A DNA stretch of 64,000 nucleotides from UBA10427 sp003500135. Lineage in GTDB: Bacteria > Bacteroidota > Bacteroidia > Cytophagales > Cyclobacteriaceae. Of this stretch, positions 10,200-19,310 are shown piece by piece. The stretch is taken from assembly GCA_963966275.1 (NCBI GenBank), contig CAWZYQ010000001.1, forward strand, positions 1 through 64,000, read 5' to 3'. A program made the translations under genes and the position numbers. Position 1 is the first letter of the stretch. Each line of letters opens with the position of its first letter. The notes under the pieces are model-generated. The model had not been told where the DNA came from. It ran no database searches and saw only the letters and a list, made by a program, of their open reading frames with translations.

Positions 10200-11237
10200 C
10201 TAAAATTCTTCTCCTGTTGAACGTCCCAGATAGGTCATGGCACATCTGAATCCGATAAAAGCACGGGTAGTGTCTTTGTGTTCAAAGTTACGTGTTCCGG
10301 TTTCAAGGAAGTATGCAATATCTTTCCAGGAGCCACCTCTTATTACTTTTCTGGGTTCGTTCTCGTCAAAATATGTCGGGTTCAAATCCCAAACTAATGG
10401 AACTGAAGCCGGGTTGTAAGCATCTTCACACCATTCGGAAACATTACCTGACATATCAAATAATCCGTAGTCATTCGAGAAGAATGCGTATGCAGGGGAA
10501 GTATAAGCAAAACCGTCATCAAAGTAGTTACCGCGACCGGGTTTGAAGTTTGCCAGCATACAACCTTTCGCATTTCTTATGTATGGGTTACCCCAGGGGT
10601 ATTTGGCCATATCACGTCCACCACGGGCCGCATATTCCCATTCCGCTTCTGATGGTAGTCGAAAGTTAGGCATAGGCCATTCACCAATGCTCGCACGAAA
10701 GTCATTTAGATAATTTGTTCTCCAGGTACAAAAATACTTGGCGGCTTCCCAGTCAACACCAACAACCGGATAGTCGTCAAATGCGGGGTGCGACCAATAG
10801 TATACCATTAATGGATCGCCCATGTGGTGCGCAAAATCCCTAACCCAAACGGTAGTGTCCGGGTACAATTCGTTCATTACAAACTCCTCACCCAAAATAC
10901 TCATCGAGTCAAGCATGATATTGTCCATAAACTGGCGATACTCATTATTGGTGATCTCAGAATCATCCATATAAAAAGAGCCAATAGTAATCTGCTTGTT
11001 GAAGTTCATTTGAGTGTGGGCAATGTCTTCATCGGCCTGCCCCATGTGGAAGGTTCCTGCCGGAATGGGTACCATGCCATAAGGGATGATCATACCTGTC
11101 CATTCCCTGCCTTGTACGCCTACGAGCTCTCCATTGTCACCACGTCCGGCTCCGCCGAGCAAACCGCACGACTGAAGCGCAAGGGCCACGATAACCAACA
11201 GAAACGTAGGTTTCAACATAACACCAATCTTATTCAT
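10200..11237 (-). CDS. gldK: Gliding motility lipoprotein GldK (FGE-sulfatase fold)
   Basis: GldK (PorK) is an outer-membrane lipoprotein that makes the periplasmic ring with GldN. A lipoprotein signal peptide ends at LALQSC (Cys24). The rest is a formylglycine-generating-enzyme/sulfatase-modifying fold: PAGTFHMGQADED near residue 58, FRLPSEAEWEYAARGG near 192, and the end motif VIRGGSWKD...FIGFRCAM. The fold is thought to be structural, not catalytic, in GldK. At 345 residues it is shorter than some GldK proteins. It is the first gene of gldKLMN. Confidence 0.95.
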   Translation of the reverse strand: MNKIGVMLKPTFLLVIVALALQSCGLLGGAGRGDNGELVGVQGREWTGMIIPYGMVPIPAGTFHMGQADEDIAHTQMNFNKQITIGSFYMDDSEITNNEYRQFMDNIMLDSMSILGEEFVMNELYPDTTVWVRDFAHHMGDPLMVYYWSHPAFDDYPVVGVDWEAAKYFCTWRTNYLNDFRASIGEWPMPNFRLPSEAEWEYAARGGRDMAKYPWGNPYIRNAKGCMLANFKPGRGNYFDDGFAYTSPAYAFFSNDYGLFDMSGNVSEWCEDAYNPASVPLVWDLNPTYFDENEPRKVIRGGSWKDIAYFLETGTRNFEHKDTTRAFIGFRCAMTYLGRSTGEEF

Positions 11238-11288
11238 AACACCTTGTTTAAAAACTTATTATAATATTAAGTATCGTAAAAATCAAAT

Positions 11289-11310
11289 ATAAGCCGAATA
11301 TGTGGCTTAT
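11289..11310 (-). terminator. Possible terminator or attenuator between porP-like and gldK
   Basis: A seven-base stem (ataagcc / ggcttat) with an eight-base loop lies in the 158-base gap between the PorP-like gene and gldK. The minus-strand side is followed by a T-rich but interrupted tract. It could partly terminate the upstream transcript or sit in the gldK leader. The call is weak. Confidence 0.35.
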
Positions 11311-11395
11311 TCAACACTTCAATTTTAAGCAATAATTCTAAAAATAGCGGGAACCTTGCAATTTTTTAGATGAAATTACAGTTTTTCCCGACCAA

Positions 11396-12355
11396 TCAGT
11401 GCCTGAACCGCGGAGTTCTAATGATCTTTTTACCGGCGCCACCTGTAACCGGTAAGGAGTAAGTCAACATTATCTCATGAGAAGTTGGCGACTTGGCTGC
11501 CTGAGCCGAAATGATATAATCCAGGGAATACCCCAGGTTTAAATTTTTCTCTTTCAGGAAACTGTAACCAATGATTGCTGAAACAGATTCGCCTTGTCGG
11601 AATGAGGCCCCGCCCCAAAACTTTTCTTTGTAATAAGCAATCATACCCAGATCAAACGTGTATGTATTGAAGTCGGATCGTATTAAAACCGCAGGCTTTA
11701 GTGTAACATCATAGTTCAGTTCGTAACTGTAGCCACCACCGAACACCAGATGGTTCTCCAAAGCGTTTCTTACCGAATCACGACCGAAATCAAATTCACT
11801 TTCCACTATATGGTTAACGGCCAATTGAATATAATATTTCTCAGCCCTGTAAAATACACCTGCACTAAAATCGGGCCTTACCTGCGACTCCCGTCCTTCA
11901 CCTAATAATGGATCATTATTATCAATTGGCCTGTACTGATCGTAATCAATGGTTTGCGAATAAATACCTGCCCCGAGACCGAAGCTTAACTTAGCTTCAC
12001 CCACTGCCAGGTGATACGAATAAAGAGCTTTCACCTGTAGGGTATTCCAGTTGGCAATCTCGTCTTTAACCACTATGAGACCGGCGCCACTGCGCAATTT
12101 AAAAAGGGGCATATCAAGGGAAACCAGCATACTTTGCGGCGCCCCGCCCTCGTCGAAGGTAGGGGTATACCCCAACCACTGGCTACGATAAAAAGCAGAT
12201 AACTTAGATACGCCTTCAACTCCTGCGTAGGAAGGGTTGTTGTACAGGTTATTATACATGTACATTGAAAACTGAGGGTCTTGCTGTGCCCAGGCGCTTC
12301 CAACAGTTAAAAAAATGAAGGCGACGATTAAAAAATTTCTCCCTACAACAAACAT
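11396..12355 (-). CDS. PorP/SprF family type IX secretion membrane protein
   Basis: A 319-residue outer-membrane beta-barrel of the PorP/SprF family. The signal peptide (MFVVGRNFLIVAFIFLTV, ending SAWAQ) is followed directly by the family signature QQDPQFSMYMYNNLYNNPSYAG. Repeating amphipathic strands follow, with typical phrases such as YSYHLAVGEAKLSFGLGAG and NLGYSLDYI. SprF-like proteins help secrete or anchor large adhesins through the type IX system. Its place directly upstream of gldKLMN on the same strand matches the layout in many Cytophagales and supports a T9SS role. Confidence 0.93.
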   Translation of the reverse strand: MFVVGRNFLIVAFIFLTVGSAWAQQDPQFSMYMYNNLYNNPSYAGVEGVSKLSAFYRSQWLGYTPTFDEGGAPQSMLVSLDMPLFKLRSGAGLIVVKDEIANWNTLQVKALYSYHLAVGEAKLSFGLGAGIYSQTIDYDQYRPIDNNDPLLGEGRESQVRPDFSAGVFYRAEKYYIQLAVNHIVESEFDFGRDSVRNALENHLVFGGGYSYELNYDVTLKPAVLIRSDFNTYTFDLGMIAYYKEKFWGGASFRQGESVSAIIGYSFLKEKNLNLGYSLDYIISAQAAKSPTSHEIMLTYSLPVTGGAGKKIIRTPRFRH

Positions 12356-12473
12356 GACTACAACATTAAGATTATTTTGAATCAGAAAAATAGCAATTTT
12401 TGATATTTATATAATAAATGTAATGTTTAATTTATTGTTTTGCCAAAAAAATATTTTGTTGTAGGGCAATTCG

Positions 12474-13250
12474 CTATTTAATTCCGTTGGCTTTTTTGAT
12501 GTATAACTCTAACGCTCCGGTCATTGAAGGCGCATTTGGCTGTGGCGCTTCAATGTCGAGATACAAGCCAGCTTCGCGAACGGCTTTTGCCGTAGTTGGC
12601 CCAAATGCTGCTATGCGGGTATTCTCCTGCTTGAAATCAGGAAAGTTTACAAATAACGAATTAATGCCCGAAGGACTAAAAAATGCAATGATATCGTATT
12701 TAATATCGGCGAGGTTCGAAAGGTCGCTCGCTACCGTTTTGTAAATCGTTGCTTCAGAAAATCCGTAACCGTTTTTGGTCAGAAAATCAGGAATATCATT
12801 TTTACGAATATTCGAACAGGGGAAAATGTACTTTTCGTTTTTATGCTTTTTGAGGATTTCGATGAGGTCCACAGCCGTTTTTTGGCCTGTGAAAATCTTC
12901 CTCTTTCTGATCACTATGTATTTTTGAAGATAATTTGCCGTTTGTTCAGAAATGCAAAAATACTTCATATCCGAAGGCACTTCCACCTTACTTTCTTTAC
13001 ACAACCTGAAAAAATGATCAACGGCATTTCTGCTGGTAAATATCACCGCAGTATGGTTGAGTATATCAATTTTTTGTTTTCTGAATTCCTTTAGTGTTAT
13101 TGGCTCGATATGAATGAATGGCCTGAAATCGACTTTTAAATTGTATTTTTTGGCCAATGTGTTATACGGTGATTTATCATCTTTCGGCTTTGGTTGAGAA
13201 ACAAGAATACTCTCTACTTTTTTTAGCCTTTCCGTGTCTGTGGTACTCAT
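12474..13250 (-). CDS. hemD: Uroporphyrinogen-III synthase
   Basis: A 258-residue HemD. It cyclises hydroxymethylbilane into uroporphyrinogen III in tetrapyrrole synthesis. The two-lobed family pattern is visible: TAVIFTSRNAVDHFFRL in the first half, KYIFPCSNIRKNDIPDFL in the middle, and DIIAFFSPSGINSLF with TRIAAFGPTTAKAVREAGL in the second. Sequence conservation in HemD is low but these segments are distinctive. It lies 48 bases after the DUF4271 gene on the same strand, a pairing that recurs in Bacteroidota. Confidence 0.9.
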   Translation of the reverse strand: MSTTDTERLKKVESILVSQPKPKDDKSPYNTLAKKYNLKVDFRPFIHIEPITLKEFRKQKIDILNHTAVIFTSRNAVDHFFRLCKESKVEVPSDMKYFCISEQTANYLQKYIVIRKRKIFTGQKTAVDLIEILKKHKNEKYIFPCSNIRKNDIPDFLTKNGYGFSEATIYKTVASDLSNLADIKYDIIAFFSPSGINSLFVNFPDFKQENTRIAAFGPTTAKAVREAGLYLDIEAPQPNAPSMTGALELYIKKANGIK

Positions 13251-13298
13251 ACTCCTCTATTCAGTAAAAATGTGAACTATAGTCTCCCAGTATTATTT

Positions 13299-14414
13299 CT
13301 AAAAGAAAAAATATTTGATCACGATAAGTGACGGTATTATTTCTGTGCTGCAAAGGTAAGAAAATAAATGTAGATTTTTAAAAGAGGTATAATTTCTCAA
13401 TTTGAGATATAGAAAAATGAAGCGAAATATAAAAAATGCAACCACAACTGCGGCGGAAATTTGAATGATGGTGTAAAATACGTTCCATTCGGCTACGTAA
13501 AAAACTATTAACAGGCTGAATAAAAGCCCGAAAAACAGAAAGGCCAACCTGAAATATTCATAGAAAAACAATCGGATTGCCTGACGTATGTCGAACAAAA
13601 CACTTATATATTGAATGAGTAAATATTTGATTGTATAAAAGATCAAAACAAATACAGTAAGCGCCATCCATTGCCAAATTGCCTGCCAGCCTTGTATCCA
13701 ATGTAAACTGATATGTAGGATTCCATTTTGATAAAGTAACATAATTAAAAATGAAAGAACTGCCGAGTGCATCAGCACCATATACCATTGAGCGGCTGTT
13801 AATGAAGCGCTTTTGGTGATTTCTTCACCACTCAACACTCTAATGGCCAGTACCCTTCTAAACATTGCATTGAATGTACGGGGATATGCTTTATATATGA
13901 TGGAAAAAATGGTGACCATTAATATTAACATGATCAGGAAATAATTTCTCATTTCGTTTTCTGGCCTCTTTTGTACTTCAAAAAAATCGTATTTAGATGC
14001 TTCCTTAATTCCCGGATTGATAATGTAGCCTTCAAAATCAGCCAGGCCATCACTTTCATGATACAACGTCAGGCTGAGTGTGTCTCTTTCCAGGGCGAGG
14101 TACAAACTGTCAATATTCAACGTAACCTTGCTTTTTGACGGATAGTACTCGATAAACTGACCATCAATGAGCAAAGATGAGCGGCCGGGCGCCAACATCC
14201 AAAGCCTCATTTTGCTGAACCTTTTTAAAGGGATTAAAAAGTGCTTTTTGTGCAAATCCTGTTCTCCCGCGGGCACAAATATGTTATCATCCGTTTCATA
14301 TTCCACCCTGTAGAGCGCCATGTCGTCTACAATTTGATAACCGGGCTTTACCTGTTGGGCAAATCCAAAAAAGCTACTGACTAAGAGAAAAAGTAATGTA
14401 ATTGCACTTTTCAT
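13299..14414 (-). CDS. DUF4271 family membrane protein
   Basis: A protein of about 371 residues with a signal peptide (starting MKSAITLLFLLVSSFFGF at the ATG at 14414), a periplasmic beta-rich region of about 150 residues, and then six or so membrane helices. The arrangement and its place just upstream of hemD match the DUF4271 family of Bacteroidota. An upstream ATG at 14429 would spoil the signal peptide and is less likely. Function is unknown; the conserved proximity to hemD suggests a link to tetrapyrroles or the envelope, but that is inference. Confidence 0.8.
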   Translation of the reverse strand: MKSAITLLFLLVSSFFGFAQQVKPGYQIVDDMALYRVEYETDDNIFVPAGEQDLHKKHFLIPLKRFSKMRLWMLAPGRSSLLIDGQFIEYYPSKSKVTLNIDSLYLALERDTLSLTLYHESDGLADFEGYIINPGIKEASKYDFFEVQKRPENEMRNYFLIMLILMVTIFSIIYKAYPRTFNAMFRRVLAIRVLSGEEITKSASLTAAQWYMVLMHSAVLSFLIMLLYQNGILHISLHWIQGWQAIWQWMALTVFVLIFYTIKYLLIQYISVLFDIRQAIRLFFYEYFRLAFLFFGLLFSLLIVFYVAEWNVFYTIIQISAAVVVAFFIFRFIFLYLKLRNYTSFKNLHLFSYLCSTEIIPSLIVIKYFFF

Positions 14415-14435
14415 GATCCAAAAATGCAAAATATT

Positions 14436-16169
14436 TCAAAACCGGCTGGTGTAACCAAAGTGAATATTGGAAAAATTAAGGCTAAAGGGTTGAAATTTGG
14501 ACTGACCAAGTGCATAAATAAAGGTAAAAATGCCATTTTTTGTATCGAGTTCCAGTCCAATACCGGCAGAAAACGGTGTGTCACTGTTTTCAGATTGTTG
14601 CCATTTTTCATTTATGTAGCCCGCATCCACAAAGGCATATATCATTGAGGTGCGCTCCAAAAGGTATCTGAATTCAACATTACCATACACATAATCCGTG
14701 GCAAATATGCTAAGTTCAGGAAAGCCCCTTATCGTATTTAGCCCCCCTAAACGGAAAAGTTCATTTTGAAATAGTTGATCTGATAAAAGCATACCGGCAT
14801 GACCTCCTGCCTTGATCACCATTCTTCTGGCTACCGGAACATATTGTTCCACATCTGCTTTCCAGCGCAATTGGGTATTTTCCAGGGCTAAACCGTCATA
14901 GGCCTGTTCATCAAAAATCTGGTTTTTCCTGATGTTTTTTTGACCAACCTCAAGTTGCAAGTTCCAATAGCTTCCTCCTGATGGAAATAGAACATCATTC
15001 AGTTGATTGCTTTCATATCCTATTCGATAATAATTGATGTCGTAATCGAAGGCATCGGGAAGTACGGTATCGCCTTCAAACCGGGAGGTGGCAATTAATC
15101 GAGACCCTTCAAAATCGATACCTGCATTGAAACGATGACCTCCACTGAAATTAGTGAAAATATCAAGCGCAATATTTGTATTCAAAAAGGAGGTGTCTTG
15201 TTTGAGTAGGTCAAGGGCAAAACCCCATCCCAAGGGGGATTTCAAAAAATTTGGATGTTCATACACAACATCAAGAAACTGGGATAAATTATCCGTTTTC
15301 CTCCAGTCAATAAGCAAATGTTTTCCCGAGGCGAATAAATTGTACAGGTTCAAATTCACATACCCGTTGATCAGAATATTATTGCCGGCTGCCTGATTGG
15401 GCAATACGCCGAGCAACCCGTCTATCCGGTTCACCTTCCTTTTGTTTAGGTTCAGTTGCAATGTGGCCTTATTCTCAAAGAAGCGAACATAGGGTTGTTC
15501 GACTATTTCGATATAGCGGAGTTGCGCCAGTTGTTTAGCCACTCTATCAACCAGCTTTTGATTATAGGGTTCTTCGGGTATTATACCCAAATAACTCATC
15601 AAAAAGCCCTTTTTTACATTCAAATTACCTTCCACTGATATGCTGTCAAATTCTATAAATGGCCCCGGCCGGTAATTGATTTGCAAACTGACCAGTGAAT
15701 CCTGAAACTTTATACTGTCGAGCCTGGCTGAAGCAAAGGGCAAACCGTTTTGTTCGGAAACATCAATTATCCGTTCGAGTACACGATTAATGCGCGGATA
15801 CTCCATAGGCTTTCCCATCATGCTTTTTTCTTTGAAACCTACCTCTTTTTGAATTTCAGCCGGTAAATTCCCCGTAGATAATATGGCCAGGTAATACTTT
15901 TGACCAACCTGGATAACCGCTTTGGAAATATTATTTTTACTTGCATAGCTTTTTAGATGAGCCGTCAAATGGCCTTCACTTCTCAAGTCCTGTAAAATGT
16001 TATCCACCAGGGCGCCCATTTTACTGCTGTCCGATTGAATAACTTCTTCCTCTGTTTTTTCCGGGTATTCCAGCACAACGTGCAATTGTTGCTTTTTTTG
16101 TGCATAACTTTGCAGCACAAGCAAACACAGTATCGTTATGGATATAATATTGTGTTGAACAGATTTCAT
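14436..16169 (-). CDS. BamA/TamA family outer-membrane protein
   Basis: A 577-residue Omp85-type protein. A signal peptide (MKSVQHNIISITILCLLVLQ, ending SYAQ) is followed by POTRA-like repeats (about residues 30-250, for example PGPFIEFDSISVEGNLNVKKGFL and DRVAKQLAQLRYIEIV). A C-terminal 16-strand-like barrel carries FRLGGLNTIRGFPE, the conserved lid-lock type RGF motif, and ends in Phe. Such proteins insert or export outer-membrane proteins; the partner is not known. Its ATG lies only six bases from the probable TTG start of divergent hemW, so the promoters of each gene must lie inside the other. Confidence 0.88.
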   Translation of the reverse strand: MKSVQHNIISITILCLLVLQSYAQKKQQLHVVLEYPEKTEEEVIQSDSSKMGALVDNILQDLRSEGHLTAHLKSYASKNNISKAVIQVGQKYYLAILSTGNLPAEIQKEVGFKEKSMMGKPMEYPRINRVLERIIDVSEQNGLPFASARLDSIKFQDSLVSLQINYRPGPFIEFDSISVEGNLNVKKGFLMSYLGIIPEEPYNQKLVDRVAKQLAQLRYIEIVEQPYVRFFENKATLQLNLNKRKVNRIDGLLGVLPNQAAGNNILINGYVNLNLYNLFASGKHLLIDWRKTDNLSQFLDVVYEHPNFLKSPLGWGFALDLLKQDTSFLNTNIALDIFTNFSGGHRFNAGIDFEGSRLIATSRFEGDTVLPDAFDYDINYYRIGYESNQLNDVLFPSGGSYWNLQLEVGQKNIRKNQIFDEQAYDGLALENTQLRWKADVEQYVPVARRMVIKAGGHAGMLLSDQLFQNELFRLGGLNTIRGFPELSIFATDYVYGNVEFRYLLERTSMIYAFVDAGYINEKWQQSENSDTPFSAGIGLELDTKNGIFTFIYALGQSKFQPFSLNFSNIHFGYTSRF

Positions 16170-16175
16170 TACACT

Positions 16176-17300
16176 TTGGCAGGCATTTATTTACATATAC
16201 CGTTTTGCAGGCAGGCATGCCACTACTGTGATTTTCACTTTAGCACACAGCTTAAATATAAAGAAGAATTGGTGAATGCCATGGTAAAGGAATTGACCTT
16301 GCAAAAAAATTATTTGCCCCGGCACATTGCATTCGATACGGTTTATTTTGGTGGTGGTACGCCCTCGGTCTTAACCCCGGAAGAACTTAATTGCATATTT
16401 GATGCCCTGCTTGAAAACTACCATATCCGTCAAAATGCAGAAATCACGCTGGAAGCCAATCCTGATGACCTTGATAGAAATACATTGATGATGCTCAAAA
16501 ATGCTGGTGTCAATCGGCTGAGTGTAGGTATACAGAGCTTTTATGAAGATGACCTAAGGCTTTTAAACCGTTCTCACACGGCGGAGCAAGCCAAAAGGTG
16601 CTTGATGGAAGCACGGGAAATTGGATTTGATAATTTTAATCTCGATTTAATATATGGTATTCCAAAAAGTACAGTTGAATCGTGGTTGGAAAATATACAT
16701 ATTGCTCTAGGCCTGAAACCTAAACATATTTCTACTTATTGCCTTACCGTGGAGGAAAACACAGTTTTTGGCAGGTGGAAAAATAGCGGGCGGTTTCTCG
16801 AAGTAGAGGAGGAACTGGCTGCCAAACAATATGAAATTCTGGTAGGCGCCCTAAAAAAATATGGTTTTGAGCATTACGAGGTTTCAAACTTTGCCCTTCC
16901 GGGCCATCATTCGAAGCACAATGTGCAGTACTGGCATTATGAACCCTATTTAGGAATCGGGCCGGGCGCCCATTCCTTCAATGGACGAAAAAGGCAGTTC
17001 AACGTATTAAATAACCATAAATATATAAAAGCGATAAATAATGGCGACGTACCAGGCTTATCTGAGGCCCTTTCGAAGGAAGATGAAATAAATGAAAGGA
17101 TACTAACAGGGCTTCGAACTCAATGGGGCATCAGTTTAACTTCACTCCATAAGCTTGGCTATGATCTGTTAAAATCGAAAGGGAAATATTTAGAACAATT
17201 AATTTCAGAAGGCCTGGCAGACATGCCAAACGACCGGTTGGTTTTAAGCGAAAAAGGCTGGCTACTTGCGGATCATATCAGCTTAAAGCTTTGCCGGTAG
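16176..17300 (+). CDS. hemW: Radical SAM heme chaperone HemW (HemN-like)
   Basis: A radical SAM protein of about 374 residues. The [4Fe-4S] motif CRQACHYC gives Cys11, Cys15 and Cys18 when translation starts at the TTG at 16176, and the protein then begins MAGIYLHIPFC, as most Bacteroidota HemW proteins do. The SAM-binding GGGTPS and the HemN C-terminal region (GLRTQWGISL) are visible. The second Cys following the cluster motif in true HemN (CxxxCxxCxC) is Phe here (CDF), which favours a HemW heme chaperone over coproporphyrinogen dehydrogenase. The frame is open further upstream but offers no ATG. It is divergent from the BamA/TamA-like gene. Confidence 0.88.
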   Translation: MAGIYLHIPFCRQACHYCDFHFSTQLKYKEELVNAMVKELTLQKNYLPRHIAFDTVYFGGGTPSVLTPEELNCIFDALLENYHIRQNAEITLEANPDDLDRNTLMMLKNAGVNRLSVGIQSFYEDDLRLLNRSHTAEQAKRCLMEAREIGFDNFNLDLIYGIPKSTVESWLENIHIALGLKPKHISTYCLTVEENTVFGRWKNSGRFLEVEEELAAKQYEILVGALKKYGFEHYEVSNFALPGHHSKHNVQYWHYEPYLGIGPGAHSFNGRKRQFNVLNNHKYIKAINNGDVPGLSEALSKEDEINERILTGLRTQWGISLTSLHKLGYDLLKSKGKYLEQLISEGLADMPNDRLVLSEKGWLLADHISLKLCR

Positions 17301-17302
17301 TA

Positions 17303-17974
17303 CTATTTTTTTAGTGAAGAAAATTTGTATAGCAAGCCCAAATTTATACTGATCACCCTGTTTTGAGAAATTTCCGAGGCCAGTATTTCTTTTTGTGCAA
17401 AAATATTTCCCAATCCGTAAGCATACCGTGCCCTTGCCAGAATCACAAAGTCACCAATTCTATACTCAAATCCGCCACCACCCAAAATGCCAAAGTCCCA
17501 AACATTGTCCCGGCCATCAATAAGTTCGTATTCCCCCGAAGAAAATTCATTGCTTTCAATCAATGTTTGCTCTTCAAACGAACTCAGGGCATACGCCACA
17601 TAGAAGCCCAAATCAATCGTAAATCGAAATTTTCCGCCACCAATATTAAAATGGCTCAGAAAAGGCATCTCGACATAATCTATAGAGCGGGTGTATTTCA
17701 CAGAATCATCCTGATCGGACCAACCTCGTTCAGAATAGTTAATTTCAACCTGTAATCCGGTGTGCTCCTGAGGTAAATACTGAAATACAAAACCACCATT
17801 GACCCCTTGTATATAATTAATTTCTTTGAGCCGATAATCAAAATTGTTGGTAAACTGCATAGAGCTGAGGTTGGCCCCTCCATGCAGTCCCAGATAGATT
17901 TGTGCTTCTGATCGATTTGTTGTTCCCAGAAGACTGGCTACAATCAAAGTAAATGTGAAAATATACTTTTTCAT
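17303..17974 (-). CDS. PorT-family outer-membrane beta-barrel protein
   Basis: A 223-residue protein starting MKKYIFTFTLIVASLLG at 17974, with cleavage near SEAQ. The mature part begins IYLGLHGGANLSSMQF, typical of the outer-membrane beta-barrel family PF13568 (PorT-like), and shows about eight alternating strands. PorT itself is needed for type IX secretion in Porphyromonas, but this broad family has many members with other roles, so a T9SS role should not be assumed. Its stop lies two bases from that of convergent hemW. Confidence 0.83.
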   Translation of the reverse strand: MKKYIFTFTLIVASLLGTTNRSEAQIYLGLHGGANLSSMQFTNNFDYRLKEINYIQGVNGGFVFQYLPQEHTGLQVEINYSERGWSDQDDSVKYTRSIDYVEMPFLSHFNIGGGKFRFTIDLGFYVAYALSSFEEQTLIESNEFSSGEYELIDGRDNVWDFGILGGGGFEYRIGDFVILARARYAYGLGNIFAQKEILASEISQNRVISINLGLLYKFSSLKK

Positions 17975-18095
17975 TTCAGTGCACAAAAATAGAGGAATCG
18001 TCGGAATAGTTATCTTTTTGGCCTTTTCTTTTAACCAATCGCTGGTTGCACCATCTTAAAAAAAGAATTTATTTTATTATACGCCAATTTTGTTT

Positions 18096-18103
18096 TAATT
18101 TTG
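18096..18103 (+). promoter_or_regulatory. Bacteroidota-type -7 element (taattttg)
   Basis: The octamer matches the TAnnTTTG consensus of the Bacteroidota housekeeping sigma factor and lies 27 bases before the start of the histone-like gene. No good -33 TTG is seen at the usual distance, so the promoter call is moderate. Confidence 0.4.
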
Positions 18104-18130
18104 CCGCTCATTTGAAAAAGGTAAGTAACA

Positions 18131-18532
18131 ATGGCAAGCACAAGACTTAAACGTAAGGCGAGAAGAAATAAGCTCAGGGCAAAGCAGAGAATTGATGGCA
18201 TAGATGCGCTCACTACAAAGCCTGTGATCAAAAATGTAGATGTTGAGGAGATCAAAAAGGAGTTTAAAAAGAAAGATTCAGGCACAGCTAAAAAAGCCAC
18301 TAAAAAGGAAGAAGTTAAGGACGAAGCTCCTGTGAAAGCTGCTTCTGCAAAAGAAGAAAAAGCTGAGAAGAAGGCCGGGCCTAAAAAAACAGCTAAAGCT
18401 GCTCCAAAAGCAAAAGAGGCTAAAGAAGAAAAAGCTGAGAATAAACCTGCAGCTAAGAAAACGACTAAAAAAGCCGAGCCAAAAGCTGGGAAAAAGGACA
18501 GCAAGGAAGATAAGAAAGAAGACAAAGCATAA
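18131..18532 (+). CDS. Conserved basic protein with histone H1-like Lys/Ala tail
   Basis: A 133-residue, very basic and low-complexity protein. The first 50 or so residues (starting MASTRLKRKARRNKLRAKQR, then KPVIKNVDVEEIKKEF) form a conserved head that I recognise from other Cytophagales. The rest is a Lys/Ala/Glu-rich tail with AAKKTTKKAEPKAGKK-like repeats resembling eukaryotic histone H1 tails. A role in nucleoid or RNA binding is plausible but not shown. The short leader with a good -7 element suggests strong expression. Tail length is likely to vary between strains because of the repeats. Confidence 0.8.
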   Translation: MASTRLKRKARRNKLRAKQRIDGIDALTTKPVIKNVDVEEIKKEFKKKDSGTAKKATKKEEVKDEAPVKAASAKEEKAEKKAGPKKTAKAAPKAKEAKEEKAENKPAAKKTTKKAEPKAGKKDSKEDKKEDKA

Positions 18533-18558
18533 TAACTCAGGTCCGTCTACATGGCGGA

Positions 18559-19065
18559 CTATACTTTCCCTCTTTTCCCCAACTCGATCGCTTCCAGGTT
18601 TTTTATTTCCCCGGTATCAATCTCGAACCGGAGCATGGTTCGTTTCTGATGAAAGCCCTGTTGACCTACGGCCCCTGGGTTCATGTGCAGAATCTTTTTG
18701 TTTTTTGGATCTGTCATCACTTTCAAAATGTGGGAGTGCCCGCAGATAAATAAATCGGGCTCTATCGTGTATATCCGCTTTTTAACATCCGACGCATATC
18801 TTCCAGGATAACCTCCAATATGCGTGATCCAGGCTTTTATGCCTTCAGTTTCGAAAATCTGATCTTCAGGTACTATATTCCTGATTTCACCATGGTCAAT
18901 ATTGCCAAAAACCGCCCTAACAGGATGCATATTTTGTAGTTTATACAGCACATCCAAACTTCCGATATCGCCGGCATGCCATATTTCATCAACTTTTTCA
19001 AGGTATTTCAGAATGCCATCGTCGAGATAACCATGAGTGTCGGAGAGTAAGCCTATTTTGACCAT
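18559..19065 (-). CDS. YfcE-like metallophosphoesterase
   Basis: A 168-residue calcineurin-like phosphoesterase. Metal-binding motifs appear in order: LLSDTHGYLDD (DxH) near residue 7, WHAGDIGS (GD) near 31, AVFGNIDHG (GNxD in place of GNHD) near 54, ITHIGGYPG near 81 and CGHSHI near 112. This pattern is that of the YfcE/MJ0936 group of phosphodiesterases acting on small substrates. The natural substrate is unknown. It is convergent with the basic protein gene; the ATG at 19065 is close to the conserved first motif. Confidence 0.9.
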   Translation of the reverse strand: MVKIGLLSDTHGYLDDGILKYLEKVDEIWHAGDIGSLDVLYKLQNMHPVRAVFGNIDHGEIRNIVPEDQIFETEGIKAWITHIGGYPGRYASDVKKRIYTIEPDLFICGHSHILKVMTDPKNKKILHMNPGAVGQQGFHQKRTMLRFEIDTGEIKNLEAIELGKRGKV

Positions 19066-19118
19066 TTTTTTGAAATATTATGCAACGGGTGTTTATTTTG
19101 CCCAATCAATTTTCAAGT

Positions 19119-19310
19119 ATGACGACTATACTAATCTTTTGCAAAATTTTGTTTGGTATTTTTTCCATGCTTACACTCATCGGATTGATACGCCCCTGGT
19201 GGGTACTTTGGTTTCTTGATGAGCAGAATAGATGGATGGTGATTAAGTATTATGGTCGAATCGCACTGATTTCAGGCATTTGCATCCTTCTCTTGTTGCA
19301 AATCACTTAG
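19119..19310 (+). CDS. Small two-helix membrane protein
   Basis: A 63-residue protein starting at the ATG at 19119. It has two hydrophobic helices (about residues 3-20 and 44-60) flanking a loop with IRPWWVLWFLDEQNRW. The Pro-Trp rich loop recalls small conserved membrane proteins of Bacteroidota; I know no function. Its last 39 bases overlap the 3' end of the convergent methyltransferase gene, which lowers confidence somewhat, but the composition is that of a real membrane protein and the gene fills an otherwise empty gap. Confidence 0.6.
   Translation: MTTILIFCKILFGIFSMLTLIGLIRPWWVLWFLDEQNRWMVIKYYGRIALISGICILLLLQIT

Noticed and set aside
18541..18559. Hairpin gtccg...cggac after the histone-like gene as terminator
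   Set aside because: Only five pairs and no clear T run, so too weak to list.
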